Part shown: piece by piece, positions 26,966 through 35,822 of the stretch
Layout of the letters: each line of letters begins with the position of its first letter
How positions within the stretch are numbered: position 1 is the stretch's first letter
The notes under the pieces: generated by a model
Database searches by the model: none
Told to the model about the DNA's origin: nothing
What the model saw: only the letters and a program-made list of their open reading frames with translations
Position numbers and translations under genes: made by a program
Source: Chitinispirillum alkaliphilum
GTDB lineage: Bacteria > Fibrobacterota > Chitinivibrionia > Chitinivibrionales > Chitinispirillaceae
Reading direction: 5' to 3'
Assembly: GCA_001045525.1 (NCBI GenBank)
Contig: LDWW01000010.1
Location: 62,001 to 126,000 of the forward strand
DNA length: 64,000 bases

Positions 26966-29410
26966 TTACTCCAGATATTTATAATACTTGCGTAAAGAGC
27001 CGATATAGCCACAGTTTAAGACCACACCCGCAATTTTCTCCTCCAAAGCCGGATACTCTCCTATTTTGTTTTTCAAGTGTACAATGTTTGTTTCTCCCGC
27101 TTTAACAACAAACAGATATTTTGGAAAACACTCATTAATCACAGCTGCATCGCATACTGCCCCGAGGGGCGGAGAATCAAAAATTATAACTTCATACATT
27201 GAAGAGAGAATCTCCTTTGTTTTTTTGAAGCGCATAGAGCTAAGAAGTTCAGAGGAGTTCTTTGAGTGATCTCCACAGGGGATTATATGTAAATTGTTTA
27301 TGTGTGTGGATCTGATTGCGGACATTACAGTTTTTTTTGTAACCTGCTCTTCAGTTAAGTTCGAAATTTCAAGCGTATTTTCATCTTCACAGTTTAAATT
27401 ATCTGGATTGTGAGGTTTAAGAATATGATAAAATCCTGGAGACTTTTCTACTCCAAAGAGCTGATGACATACCCCCTTTCGCAAATCCCCATCAATAAGC
27501 AGTGTTTTTTTGCCCTGCAGTGCGATAAACATGGCCAGATTAGCAGCTATTATCGATTTCCCCGCTTCGGCATCAAGACTGCTTACCACCATACTTTTAT
27601 CACTCTCAGGTTCTAACATCATCAATACTTTACTGCGTAAGGATCTCAAAAGCTCCTTTGTGCAGTCATTGCGATAATCAGAGGTAAGAAGCATATCAGC
27701 TCTTTCCGTTTGATAACTTCCGTTAGCAGATTTGCCTTTTTGTTTTTTAACTTCTTCTCCCCCCTCTTTATTTCGCCTGGATGATTTTGCTGGACCAACT
27801 TTTGGAATGGTTTCAAGTACTGTGTAAGGCGCCATTTTCCGCAATTCAAATTCGGTGCGTACTGTTTTATTTGTCATGTCAAAGACAACCGGGGGACCAA
27901 ATGCACCAAGCAGACCAACTGCAAGACAAATGGCCAGCATTTTCATATAATCTGGTGGAGGTGGAATCGGGGGAACTGCATAGTCCAATATATAGACATC
28001 TGCCATTTCAATAGTCTGGGATATTTTTGCCTGGTTATACCTGTCCAATACCACAGTATAGATTTCTGAACTGATTCTGTGCTGACGTTCCAGCTCTGCA
28101 AGCTCCATCTCAGTTCCCGGAAGGTTCTGGAGTTTTGAGGAGAGATTTCTCATGTTTGCTGTTTTCTGATTTATTTCACTTTCAGATTTTGATATAAATG
28201 ACTGCAGTTCTCTGATGACCTTAAGAAGGGTGTGCTCTATGTTTGCTTGCTTTTCCTGAATAATAGGATGGCTGCTGCTGTAGTTTACTTTCAGAGTTCT
28301 AAGTTCAGCCCGTAGTCTGTGAAGTTCCATCTGTAAAACAGCTCCGGAGGTGCTTCTCTGCTGGTTAAGGAAAACAAGTATCTCTTCACCTGACTGTATT
28401 CTGTTCAAACCTGAGGCCTGACTGATTTTTGCCAAAAGCTCCCTGGCATTTTCCACAATATCTCTTGTAGAGGAAACCGATGTTTCCATTGCAATCAGAT
28501 TGTCTACTGTCTGCTGAGTGCTCCGTGTAAGCCCAACAGTTGGATTGTTTGTTCTGAAATTTTTCAGCTGAATATCTGCTTCCGAAAGGTTTTGCCACGC
28601 TTTGTCGTGTTGAACCTGCAGGGTTTGGAGCATTCTTTCGGTTTTCCTAATTTGAAACTGCTGTCTTCTTTCTACATATGCATCGGCAACAGTGTTCAGA
28701 ATTTCAGCTATAAGCGGGTAATCCTTCCCCTTCAGAGATACTTCAATATGAAATATCTGCCTCCGGGCATCTGGGGGAGATATTTTCAGGCCGTAATAAA
28801 GCCACTCTATGGCGTCTGACATGCTGGAGATCGCAAAGGAGAAGGAGTGTGGGTTGCGCAGAAATTCTTCACTGTAGATCAGTTTTATCCCTGGAAGCAT
28901 CTGCTCTTCAAGAGTTGAGAGCCTTCCACTGGCAAGCACACTGTGAGGCCCAAACCGACCCTGCCTGTAGCTTAGTGTGTAGGTGTCACTGTTGTAATTA
29001 TCTATTGAGAAAAAGTATCGTCCAGGTTTTGCAGTCGAATCTACCTTTAGGTGTTGGAAAATTTTTTTTCGAGAATAATCAGATAACCATAATTGCAACG
29101 ATAGCTCTTCAACAACTCTTCTTAGAAATGTTCTGGTCCTCATCAGTTCTGAATTACTATGATCAATATCTACCAAATCTATTAAAGTAACTACTGAAGG
29201 TGCTTTTTGCACCCCTATTAATACACTTGCACTGAGTTCAGGATCTGTCGAAGCGAATTTGAACATATATATTACCGCAACAGCGGTTAAAATGGGACCA
29301 CTGGCTGCGATCCAAAATTTCCATCTCCAAACCAGCCTCAGGTAGTGCATGGCATAATGGGTGAAATCAGTTTCCCGGAGTGGTGTTGTTGTCTGTTGTT
29401 GAGGGGTCAC
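26966..29410 (-). CDS. Wzz/Wzc-type polysaccharide copolymerase with BY-kinase domain
   Basis: An 814-residue inner-membrane protein controlling export and chain length of exopolysaccharide. An N-terminal Wzz region has a first membrane helix (WKFWIAASGPILTAVAVIYMF, about 32-52). A long periplasmic coiled-coil part ends in a second helix (KMLAICLAVGLLGAFGPPVVF). The C-terminal BY-kinase has a Walker A variant (SLDAEAGKSIIAANLA), Walker A' (TLLIDGDLRKG) and Walker B (YEVIIFDSPPLG). The tail YIGSLRKYYKYLE is a short autophosphorylation tyrosine cluster. Walker A reads DAEAGKS rather than the more usual PGEGKS/T. The start is GTG behind GAGGT. It marks the left end of the surface island. Confidence 0.9.
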   Translation of the reverse strand: MTPQQQTTTPLRETDFTHYAMHYLRLVWRWKFWIAASGPILTAVAVIYMFKFASTDPELSASVLIGVQKAPSVVTLIDLVDIDHSNSELMRTRTFLRRVVEELSLQLWLSDYSRKKIFQHLKVDSTAKPGRYFFSIDNYNSDTYTLSYRQGRFGPHSVLASGRLSTLEEQMLPGIKLIYSEEFLRNPHSFSFAISSMSDAIEWLYYGLKISPPDARRQIFHIEVSLKGKDYPLIAEILNTVADAYVERRQQFQIRKTERMLQTLQVQHDKAWQNLSEADIQLKNFRTNNPTVGLTRSTQQTVDNLIAMETSVSSTRDIVENARELLAKISQASGLNRIQSGEEILVFLNQQRSTSGAVLQMELHRLRAELRTLKVNYSSSHPIIQEKQANIEHTLLKVIRELQSFISKSESEINQKTANMRNLSSKLQNLPGTEMELAELERQHRISSEIYTVVLDRYNQAKISQTIEMADVYILDYAVPPIPPPPDYMKMLAICLAVGLLGAFGPPVVFDMTNKTVRTEFELRKMAPYTVLETIPKVGPAKSSRRNKEGGEEVKKQKGKSANGSYQTERADMLLTSDYRNDCTKELLRSLRSKVLMMLEPESDKSMVVSSLDAEAGKSIIAANLAMFIALQGKKTLLIDGDLRKGVCHQLFGVEKSPGFYHILKPHNPDNLNCEDENTLEISNLTEEQVTKKTVMSAIRSTHINNLHIIPCGDHSKNSSELLSSMRFKKTKEILSSMYEVIIFDSPPLGAVCDAAVINECFPKYLFVVKAGETNIVHLKNKIGEYPALEEKIAGVVLNCGYIGSLRKYYKYLE

Positions 29411-29450
29411 AATACATTACCTCTTTGTGAAGGTTTCAAATCCAAAAGGA

Positions 29451-29473
29451 TCAGTGGCTTTTGAAGCCACTGA
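29451..29473 (-). terminator. Hairpin after the PEP-CTERM gene
   Basis: A perfect 10-base stem (TCAGTGGCTT / AAGCCACTGA) with a 3-base loop is followed on the minus strand by TCCTTTTGG. It lies between the PEP-CTERM gene and the kinase gene, so it probably ends or attenuates transcription there. Confidence 0.65.
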
Positions 29474-29510
29474 GCTTAACCTGAATACTTTCTAACCACG
29501 TTACGCTGGT

Positions 29511-30143
29511 CTAATTAAACTTTTTGATTTTTTTGTAGTTAGCCAAAATGAGAATAATTAATCCGGGTGTTAACAAAGCGAAAGTCGAAGGTTCCGGAAC
29601 CGGGACAGAGAGTGAAAACTGCTCGCTTCCACCATCAGAAAAGGACTGAGCATGGAGCAAAATATCAAACTGCCCGTTATTGATTGAGTTAATAAGGGAA
29701 TTGAATGTATTGTCATCGGTAAAAGTAAACAACATTCCAAGTGACTCTCCGGTAGTTATACCATTTAGGGGTTTGTTGGGTGTTGTTGATAAAGCTCTGG
29801 ATGTAGCTCCGAAACTAAACTGGGGGTGTGGATCGTCAATGTAATCAAAAGACAGTCCGTCCACAACGGTGATATACTCAAAGTTATCAAAGTCCAGAGT
29901 TTTAAAATCATCTTTAAAGAGAATTCTTGTGATTATTGCCTCTTGATCACCAGAATTTGAAAAGATAAACCTGACCTGATTATCATCAAGCTCCTCTACT
30001 CCCATTGTAAACTGATTTATACCTGTGGCAATATTTTCTGGGTTATGACCTGAATAACCATCAAAGCGGTATTCGATGATATCGGAATAGCCAGCTGCGG
30101 AAATGATCAGAGTGATCAGCAATGCAAATCTTGAGGCTTTCAT
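29511..30143 (-). CDS. PEP-CTERM sorting domain protein
   Basis: A 210-residue secreted protein. An N-terminal signal peptide (KASRFALLITLIISAAGYS) is followed by a beta-rich body of unknown fold and a C-terminal VPVPEPSTFALLTPGLIILILANYKKIKKFN. That tail has the Pro-Glu-Pro motif, a single membrane helix and a basic end, the exosortase recognition signal. Exosortase is expected to cut near PEP and release or link the body to the surface. The open frame extends upstream to 30188, but AAGGAGA lies 6 bases before the ATG at 30143. The substrate sits directly downstream of the exosortase gene and has its own sigma-54-like promoter. Confidence 0.92.
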   Translation of the reverse strand: MKASRFALLITLIISAAGYSDIIEYRFDGYSGHNPENIATGINQFTMGVEELDDNQVRFIFSNSGDQEAIITRILFKDDFKTLDFDNFEYITVVDGLSFDYIDDPHPQFSFGATSRALSTTPNKPLNGITTGESLGMLFTFTDDNTFNSLINSINNGQFDILLHAQSFSDGGSEQFSLSVPVPEPSTFALLTPGLIILILANYKKIKKFN

Positions 30144-30183
30144 AAGTTTCTCCTTGTAAAGTTTATTCTGCCTACTCTCAACA

Positions 30184-30200
30184 GACAAATTTTATGCCAA
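30184..30200 (-). promoter_or_regulatory. Sigma-54-like promoter P1 of the PEP-CTERM gene
   Basis: Minus strand TTGGCATAAAATTTGTC: GG and GT are 10 bases apart, close to the -24/-12 consensus TGGCAC-N5-TTGC (GC replaced by GT). It is about 40 bases upstream of the start codon. PEP-CTERM genes in other organisms are often under sigma-54 and PrsR control, which makes this plausible. Confidence 0.5.
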
Positions 30201-30205
30201 GATAA

Positions 30206-30375
30206 AGAACAGAGCAGTAAGTCAGAGAGATTGCGATTACACAGGAATGGAAAGCGGGAATTTGCCGGAAACAATTACAAAACTAAAGTTCTCATTTGTA
30301 CCTCCTTGCCTAATTTGTCTCACATCCTTTCAATAGATTAACTTCTGTTCCAAAACGGAGAACGGAGCAGCAAGT
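30206..30375. repeat. Imperfect 17-base direct repeat upstream of the PEP-CTERM gene
   Basis: AGAACAGAGCAGTAAGT at 30206-30222 and AGAACGGAGCAGCAAGT at 30359-30375 match at 15 of 17 bases, about 150 bases apart. They could be enhancer sites for a sigma-54 activator or traces of a duplicated leader. Confidence 0.5.
30275..30295 (-). other. Six-codon mini-frame with a perfect ribosome binding site
   Basis: AAGGAGG, five bases, then ATG AGA ACT TTA GTT TTG TAA (MRTLVL). It lies between the two sigma-54-like promoters, far too short for a PEP-CTERM protein. It may be a leader peptide or the start of a gene whose body was deleted. Confidence 0.35.
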
Positions 30376-30400
30376 TTCAAAGTAACCACATTTACAAAAA

Positions 30401-30415
30401 GCAAGACTTATGCCG
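30401..30415 (-). promoter_or_regulatory. Sigma-54-like promoter P2, upstream of the mini-frame
   Basis: Minus strand CGGCATAAGTCTTGC, with GG and GC exactly 10 bases apart as in -24/-12 promoters. It lies 106 bases upstream of the mini-frame and about 260 bases upstream of the PEP-CTERM start codon. Confidence 0.5.
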
Positions 30416-30506
30416 CAATTTCCTCATTGCGCTGGGCCTGCCATTCTCTTTCCCTGGAGCTGTTTTTCGCGACCCCGGACCAAATATACCGGCTCTCCTT
30501 TCCTCC

Positions 30507-31412
30507 CTATTTTCCTGCAACCTCCACTTTTTCAATCACTCCCTTTTGTCTGATCACAATCACATTTTTCCGGCTTTTCTCGATTCTCATCAGGGCAAAC
30601 AACACACCCCCAAGGAGTATTAGAGCAAAGACAAATATTGGTTTACCGCCCTGGGTGTGAAGGGGTCCGAAAAGAAAAGATGGATCCACATGTATGGAAA
30701 GCAAAGTGAGAGCAACAATGCGCACCGCATTCTTGAAAACCGTAATCGGTACAATTGACATCAAAAGAAGAAGCCTATACCTCTTTTTCCTTAGGAAAAG
30801 CTCTGCAGCGATGATTCCTGCAAGGAAAAGTGACAAGCTGGAACGAATTCCACTGCACTCAGGCGCAATATGTATGCTTAAATCCTGAAGGTGAAACACC
30901 GATCCCGTTCTGATAAATTCAGTACCTGTCAGATGGAAAAGCAGATTAACGGTTTCTGCACTGCTTATCTGAAGAAAAAAAATCACACGGTTCAGCACAG
31001 CCTCTGGTAAAGGAGCTGCAAAGAGAAGAAATACAAATGGAAACGGTGCTTTACGCAGCATCTCTGTGCCAAAGAATAGTACAATAAGGCCTACAATAAA
31101 GAAAACAAGTGTTAGAGCGGAAAAAAACATCTGGTCATTGCTGCTTAAGGAATCGATAAAAAACCATCTGTGGAGAAATAAAAGCAACGACAGCACAATC
31201 AGAGCTGCTCCCACTCTGTAACCAGGTAATGGGGAGGGCAGAAGACAATTTCTGTAGAAGTAAAAGAACATCAGGCTTACACCAGGAACCAAAAGGATAT
31301 ATGAAAAGGTACCACTTTTGCGGGCAAAAGAGATTAGTTCCAGAACAAGAGGTGAGGCCAGGAGCAGCCCGCCAAACAGAATCTTAAAAAAAAGTAAAAC
31401 TCTGATTTTCAT
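30507..31412 (-). CDS. Exosortase (PEP-CTERM transpeptidase-like membrane protease)
   Basis: A 301-residue integral membrane protein with about eight hydrophobic segments and the exosortase catalytic set: Cys186 in APECSGIRSS, Arg231 in FKNAVRIVAL and His252 in GPLHTQGG. The spacing and order match the family. It processes proteins bearing PEP-CTERM tails, and such a protein is encoded immediately downstream. It is not fused to an EpsI domain. The C-terminal 25 residues (EKSRKNVIVIRQKGVIEKVEVAGK) are a cytoplasmic basic tail. Which exosortase subtype it belongs to cannot be decided by eye. A YdcF-like gene diverges from it with 60 bases between starts. Confidence 0.93.
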   Translation of the reverse strand: MKIRVLLFFKILFGGLLLASPLVLELISFARKSGTFSYILLVPGVSLMFFYFYRNCLLPSPLPGYRVGAALIVLSLLLFLHRWFFIDSLSSNDQMFFSALTLVFFIVGLIVLFFGTEMLRKAPFPFVFLLFAAPLPEAVLNRVIFFLQISSAETVNLLFHLTGTEFIRTGSVFHLQDLSIHIAPECSGIRSSLSLFLAGIIAAELFLRKKRYRLLLLMSIVPITVFKNAVRIVALTLLSIHVDPSFLFGPLHTQGGKPIFVFALILLGGVLFALMRIEKSRKNVIVIRQKGVIEKVEVAGK

Positions 31413-31472
31413 AATAAAACTTTTTTCCGGTTAATGTTAAAAGGTTACACACAAACAGCTTAAAATTGATAT

Positions 31473-32084
31473 ATGTTTAAACGAAAACCACTTGTAATAT
31501 TTGTATCACTGCTTTGTTTACTCCTTACCATTTCGGTATTCCACAAAAGCATACTTACCGAAACTGCACGGTATTTAAGTGTGTCAAAGCCAGTCGATGG
31601 TGAAATCCTGATCGTTGAGGCCTGGATAAATCACGGTGCGATAATCGAAGCTGTTGAGGTGTTTAAAAGAGGCGCTTATAAATACCTTCTCGTTACAGGA
31701 AATCGCGATTACCTACCTTCTGCAATTCAAACAATAAAGCATACCGGATTGCAGGATGAGTTTATCAGGATATCAGAAATACCGAACGACTCCACCGGTC
31801 ACAACACTTTTGACATGGCCTATGCGGCAAAAAACTGGCTCAGAACCAATGATCCATCAATTGAAGTTTTTGACGTATTTACAGAATCTGTGCACGGGAG
31901 AAAATCTTGGGTCGTATTCAGACGTGTATTTGGTGAAGAATTTGAGGTTGGAATCAAATCATCCCTTTATTGGCACTATGGCATTGAGGGATGGTGGAAA
32001 TCCAGAGCAGGTATAAGGTGTTACTTAAAAAGCTACTTAGGCTATGTCTATGCCTTGATTTGGCCATTTAGCCTCTATACTTAA
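31473..32084 (+). CDS. YdcF/DUF218-like membrane-anchored protein
   Basis: A 203-residue protein with one N-terminal membrane anchor (PLVIFVSLLCLLLTISVF). The YdcF/SanA/ElyC-type core follows: GEILIVEAWINHGAIIEAVEVFKRGAYKYLLVTGN, then NTFDMAYAAKNWL, then VFTESVHGRKSWVVFRRVFG. The core lies outside the membrane. Members act on envelope polymers or lipid carriers, but mechanisms are poorly known. The gene faces away from the exosortase and shares its 60-base intergenic region. Confidence 0.7.
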   Translation: MFKRKPLVIFVSLLCLLLTISVFHKSILTETARYLSVSKPVDGEILIVEAWINHGAIIEAVEVFKRGAYKYLLVTGNRDYLPSAIQTIKHTGLQDEFIRISEIPNDSTGHNTFDMAYAAKNWLRTNDPSIEVFDVFTESVHGRKSWVVFRRVFGEEFEVGIKSSLYWHYGIEGWWKSRAGIRCYLKSYLGYVYALIWPFSLYT

Positions 32085-32221
32085 CTCGCTGTTATTTCTG
32101 GTCAATTCGGTAAAAAGTGAACAGACCTTTTGTTCAGATAAAATCTACTTCTTTCTCGAAATGAATTGATCTCATTTATTTCTGTTGGTGTTTGAACTGC
32201 TATTTTCGTGACCAATCATCT

Positions 32222-33622
32222 TTACTCAGACTCATTAATCACCATCTGATACTTTCCTGAGAGCTGTGGTGGTATATCATCCACGTAATCAAATGTTAGT
32301 TTTGTGCGTTTACCGAAATTCTTTTCAACAATCTGCTTTAGTGCTTTTTCTGCAACTGTTCTGAATTGAGAATTCAGAATAAGCCTAACCTTTATATCTT
32401 TATTTTTTGTATAAACGATCTGAAATCTCTTAACTTTAAGTGCAAGATCTGCGTCCATAAAGGCACGGCCCCAGAAGTTTGTTGAGATCATCTTTCCTTC
32501 CTTTGTATAAAAAGCTTCCCCGGTCCTGCCACTTAAATTTTTTATAATCTGCAAATGTCGTCCGCAAGGGCACCTTTCATTCACCACTTCACCAAGGTCC
32601 CCGGTTCTGTATCTTATAAAAGGCATAGGGGAGGGGTTCAGGCTTGTTACCAAAAGCTCTCCATTGTCATCAGTTTCCAGATAATGGCTCTCCTGGAACA
32701 GATGAAGTGCTCCTGCTGGACAAAATCCCCCAATATGACCCACTTCACGCATCCCATACATATTTGTTACATTGGTTTTGAAAGTTTCCTCAATTATTGC
32801 TTTTTCGTGACCATGTAAAGGAGCCGCCCAGGTGATTATCAGCTTGGGTCTGCACACAGGTGCGGCTGAGTTTTCTCTTATATAGCGGGCCAAACCTGCA
32901 GCCGCAGAGGTTATTCCCCACACAACCCGGGGGTTGAATAGATTCAGCTGCTCTGTGATTAACTGGAATTCTTCTTCAGTCAGATTTATTCCTGGTAAAA
33001 CCTGTTGATTCCAGAGTTTTTTTCTCCACATGTTAACTTTGCTTTTTCGCACATAATCCGGCGATACACGAACGAGACGGGATTCTCTGTTCCCTGGTTT
33101 TAACCCAAACCAACTCTTTAAACGTAACTCATTAGCCCAACTGGTAGCAGAAATGGTACCGTTTTCATAAAACACAACTGGTGCACCCGTAGATCCACTT
33201 GACATATTGCGAACCAGTGGATACGGTCTGCAACATGAAAATAGGAGCGGTTCCCCAGGGCCACCCGCAGACCGGTCTGCTCTGGAAATGCTTCTTGTGT
33301 ACCTCCTGTCTATAAGATCCAGTCTTTGCCCTATAACGTTATCTCTTGACAGTGGAGGAAGCAGATGAGTTAACTGATCAATGGTGTCCAAATTTGGTTT
33401 GAACCTTCCAAGGATTTTGCTGTAATAGGGTACCCACTTTGCGGCATGGCTTAGGACCCGACAAATCCTTTCATTCTGTAATGACTTAAGGGTCTCCTCT
33501 GAACTAAATTCAGTTAAAAGATAACGATTATATTCAGAAATTATACCCCGTCTGTTGTAGAGATTCTGGGACAACGGAAAAAGAAGTCTTGCTATCATAG
33601 CCTCATGCATTTTCTGTAACAT
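32222..33622 (-). CDS. CapK/PaaK-like adenylate-forming enzyme
   Basis: A 466-residue member of the phenylacetate-CoA ligase-like branch of adenylate-forming enzymes. It shows the P-loop NMSSGSTGAPVVFYENG, a YGMREVGHIGGFCPAGALHLFQE segment and IRYRTGDLGEVV. CapK-type members sit in capsule and exopolysaccharide loci. They are presumed to activate a carboxylic acid for transfer, without a proven substrate here. The ATG overlaps the end of the GNAT gene by 20 bases; an ATG at 33610 is also possible. Last gene of the assembly-line cluster. Confidence 0.85.
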   Translation of the reverse strand: MLQKMHEAMIARLLFPLSQNLYNRRGIISEYNRYLLTEFSSEETLKSLQNERICRVLSHAAKWVPYYSKILGRFKPNLDTIDQLTHLLPPLSRDNVIGQRLDLIDRRYTRSISRADRSAGGPGEPLLFSCCRPYPLVRNMSSGSTGAPVVFYENGTISATSWANELRLKSWFGLKPGNRESRLVRVSPDYVRKSKVNMWRKKLWNQQVLPGINLTEEEFQLITEQLNLFNPRVVWGITSAAAGLARYIRENSAAPVCRPKLIITWAAPLHGHEKAIIEETFKTNVTNMYGMREVGHIGGFCPAGALHLFQESHYLETDDNGELLVTSLNPSPMPFIRYRTGDLGEVVNERCPCGRHLQIIKNLSGRTGEAFYTKEGKMISTNFWGRAFMDADLALKVKRFQIVYTKNKDIKVRLILNSQFRTVAEKALKQIVEKNFGKRTKLTFDYVDDIPPQLSGKYQMVINESE

Positions 33623-34262
33623 TTTTTATCCTTGTTATTTTATGCCGTGCAAATCCTAAAAAATACTGATATTTGATAAATGCAAATTCTCTCAGTCCAA
33701 CTTTTTGGGATAGTCGTCTGTTTGATTTATTACTCAGTTGTGTTCCGCCATAAAGTCTTGTATACCCCATAGTTTTCATTCTCGAAAAGAGTTCTCTTCG
33801 AAGACTGGTGCCTATTCCACATGATCTGTGCTCCGGATGAACAGATATCTGAATGGAGAAACACTGCCCACCTCTTAATTTCTTCTTGAACCTGATGAGT
33901 GGAATGTCCATGGTATCTAACGCTATAAGATTAAACCCGGTTACTGCACCATCTCTTAAGCATACAAGGCATTTATTACCCTGCTTCAATTTAGAACGGA
34001 TTCCGATCCACTCTTCCATATTGTCTACTTGATCCATAAGGTCTGTTTCGTGTGTTTCAACGAAACGATAAACGAAATCCTTTGATTGGGATGTTATTTT
34101 ATTGTTATTGAACTGCGTAAGGTCGACAGAATAAATTACATAGGTCTTATTGCGGTAGACCGGATAACACATGTAAAGGATGAGTTTTTTTAGAAAGATA
34201 GCAATCCCGTAATCACGGTAATTGCGCAGACCCTTTTTCCACAAATAGCAAATAAGGTTCAT
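33603..34262 (-). CDS. GNAT-family N-acyltransferase
   Basis: A 219-residue acetyltransferase-like protein. The acetyl-CoA-binding segment is ISVHPEHRSCGIGTSLRRELFSRMKTMGYTRLYGGT, which matches the R/Q-x-x-G-x-G/A loop as RSCGIG. The start is set by AAGGGG 7 bases before the ATG at 34262, which leaves a 14-base gap after the DUF362 gene. The substrate could be an amino sugar or an amine on the product of the neighbouring assembly line; this is inference from position only. Confidence 0.75.
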   Translation of the reverse strand: MNLICYLWKKGLRNYRDYGIAIFLKKLILYMCYPVYRNKTYVIYSVDLTQFNNNKITSQSKDFVYRFVETHETDLMDQVDNMEEWIGIRSKLKQGNKCLVCLRDGAVTGFNLIALDTMDIPLIRFKKKLRGGQCFSIQISVHPEHRSCGIGTSLRRELFSRMKTMGYTRLYGGTQLSNKSNRRLSQKVGLREFAFIKYQYFLGFARHKITRIKNVTENA

Positions 34263-34276
34263 CAGTTTTCCCCTTT

Positions 34277-35734
34277 TTACACATGACCTTCCCATTGAGG
34301 GTGTGCTTTAAAGTTCAGATTGAAATTTGTTCCAAACTGTTTCAGATCCATTTTTAATCCATTATGAAAGAGATGCAGATCTTCTGATTTACCTCTGAAG
34401 AGTGGAATGTCAGAACAACTTATATCAAATGATTTTGAGATCAGGGGGATTTTTGTGCAATCAAAACCCATCGCCGTTGCAGCAACGGTATCCACAGCCA
34501 CCGGGGAAAATCCCGCAATCATTGTACCGGATTTAACCGGGTCACACACCAGAGGTCCGTTTCCTTCCCCCCCTACAATGCCATCAACGATCACCAACTG
34601 CTTTCGCTGAACAGTATCCCTGATCCTGCCCTCTTTATCCGCATACATTACTATACGGTTTAAATCTGCCAAAGTCCTCCATAACGTGTCATTGCCATAC
34701 CACATGGCTTCGTAAACCTTGTCCTTGAATGGTATGATACGATGGGTGTTCCACAGCAACTTTTTAGTCACGGCACACACCAGTTTTACGGGCATATATC
34801 TGCTCGATTGTATTGTGTCGTGAAGAAAGGTAGCTATTCTCTTCCGAAAAGATGGATAAATATACTGATCACCTCCCTCTATTGATGAACCGGTAATATA
34901 ATGAGGCACACAGGCTTTACAGGCTGGTATTCCCATATAATTTTTCAATCCAAGGGTGATAGCTGTTCGACGATGTGTTTTGAGTTTTGCAATGTTTATC
35001 ACAGCATCCGCCTTAAGAAAGGAACGTGGAATCACATATTCATGCCTTCCGTCTGAATGGTATTTAACGGTCTTCTTGTAACTGGCAACTGCAATGCGAA
35101 GACGTGAAGAGTCCATGCCAACAAAACGACTATACTCACCAACATCCACATTCTGATACCCTAATGGATCGTGCTCGATCTTCTCCCGATCCCATCTGCC
35201 ATACAGATAACTCCTTTTGGCTCTGTCTAAACGAAGATCAAAGCAGGTAATCGGTATTGTAGTTTGGTTTTTATACCAGTTCAGCAGTTCACCAAGACCG
35301 GAGTTAAGGAGCATCTTGTCGAAATCACTGTAATAAATCTGACTATCTCCAATTGTAATCGTACCTTTACCTCTGAGCGCAAGACAAACATAATCAAGTA
35401 CTGGTCTTACCACTGATGGGTGAACAATAATGGAAAACAAATCTTTTTTTCCAGGGTGCTCATGAGCAACGGTGTTAGGTTTGATAAATACATTCATACC
35501 CGGATTTATAAATTCTGCGAAAGGATTCCATTTTGACGTGTTAATGTTTTTGCTATCGAGTCGTAAATCTATCAACAGATCTCTTAACATTCCGTAAACT
35601 TTATTTGAAGAGTCAGTTTCATTTACAGTTAATTCCGGATACTTTTTATCGGGATGGAATCGGTTATTTACTGGATAGGATATCGCTTTGTCATTGCGAA
35701 TAACTACGATGGATTCACTTTGATTTAGCATCAT
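34277..35734 (-). CDS. DUF362 domain protein
   Basis: A 485-residue protein of the DUF362 type. Family segments are INPGMNVFIKPNTVAHEHPG, DAVINIAKLKTHRRTAITLGLKNYMG, LVIVDGIVGGEGNGP and MIAGFSPVAVDTVAATAMGFD. DUF362 proteins are often linked to iron-sulfur proteins. Here only one CxxC pair (PACKACVPH) is visible and no ferredoxin domain follows, so a cluster is not assured. The frame is open 18 codons upstream, but the ATG at 35734 follows AGAGG. Its job in the cluster is unknown. Confidence 0.8.
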   Translation of the reverse strand: MMLNQSESIVVIRNDKAISYPVNNRFHPDKKYPELTVNETDSSNKVYGMLRDLLIDLRLDSKNINTSKWNPFAEFINPGMNVFIKPNTVAHEHPGKKDLFSIIVHPSVVRPVLDYVCLALRGKGTITIGDSQIYYSDFDKMLLNSGLGELLNWYKNQTTIPITCFDLRLDRAKRSYLYGRWDREKIEHDPLGYQNVDVGEYSRFVGMDSSRLRIAVASYKKTVKYHSDGRHEYVIPRSFLKADAVINIAKLKTHRRTAITLGLKNYMGIPACKACVPHYITGSSIEGGDQYIYPSFRKRIATFLHDTIQSSRYMPVKLVCAVTKKLLWNTHRIIPFKDKVYEAMWYGNDTLWRTLADLNRIVMYADKEGRIRDTVQRKQLVIVDGIVGGEGNGPLVCDPVKSGTMIAGFSPVAVDTVAATAMGFDCTKIPLISKSFDISCSDIPLFRGKSEDLHLFHNGLKMDLKQFGTNFNLNFKAHPQWEGHV

Positions 35735-35822
35735 GTCAAAAACCTCTTTTTTGTTTACCCTTAGAACAGAATGAGTTATTTGGGCCATTCATACTTTAGC
35801 CTGGAGGATGTGAACTGGCCAG

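Noticed and set aside
32085-32221. TGAACA...TGTTCA inverted repeat between convergent genes
   Set aside because: Only 6 paired bases with no T-run; too weak to call a terminator.
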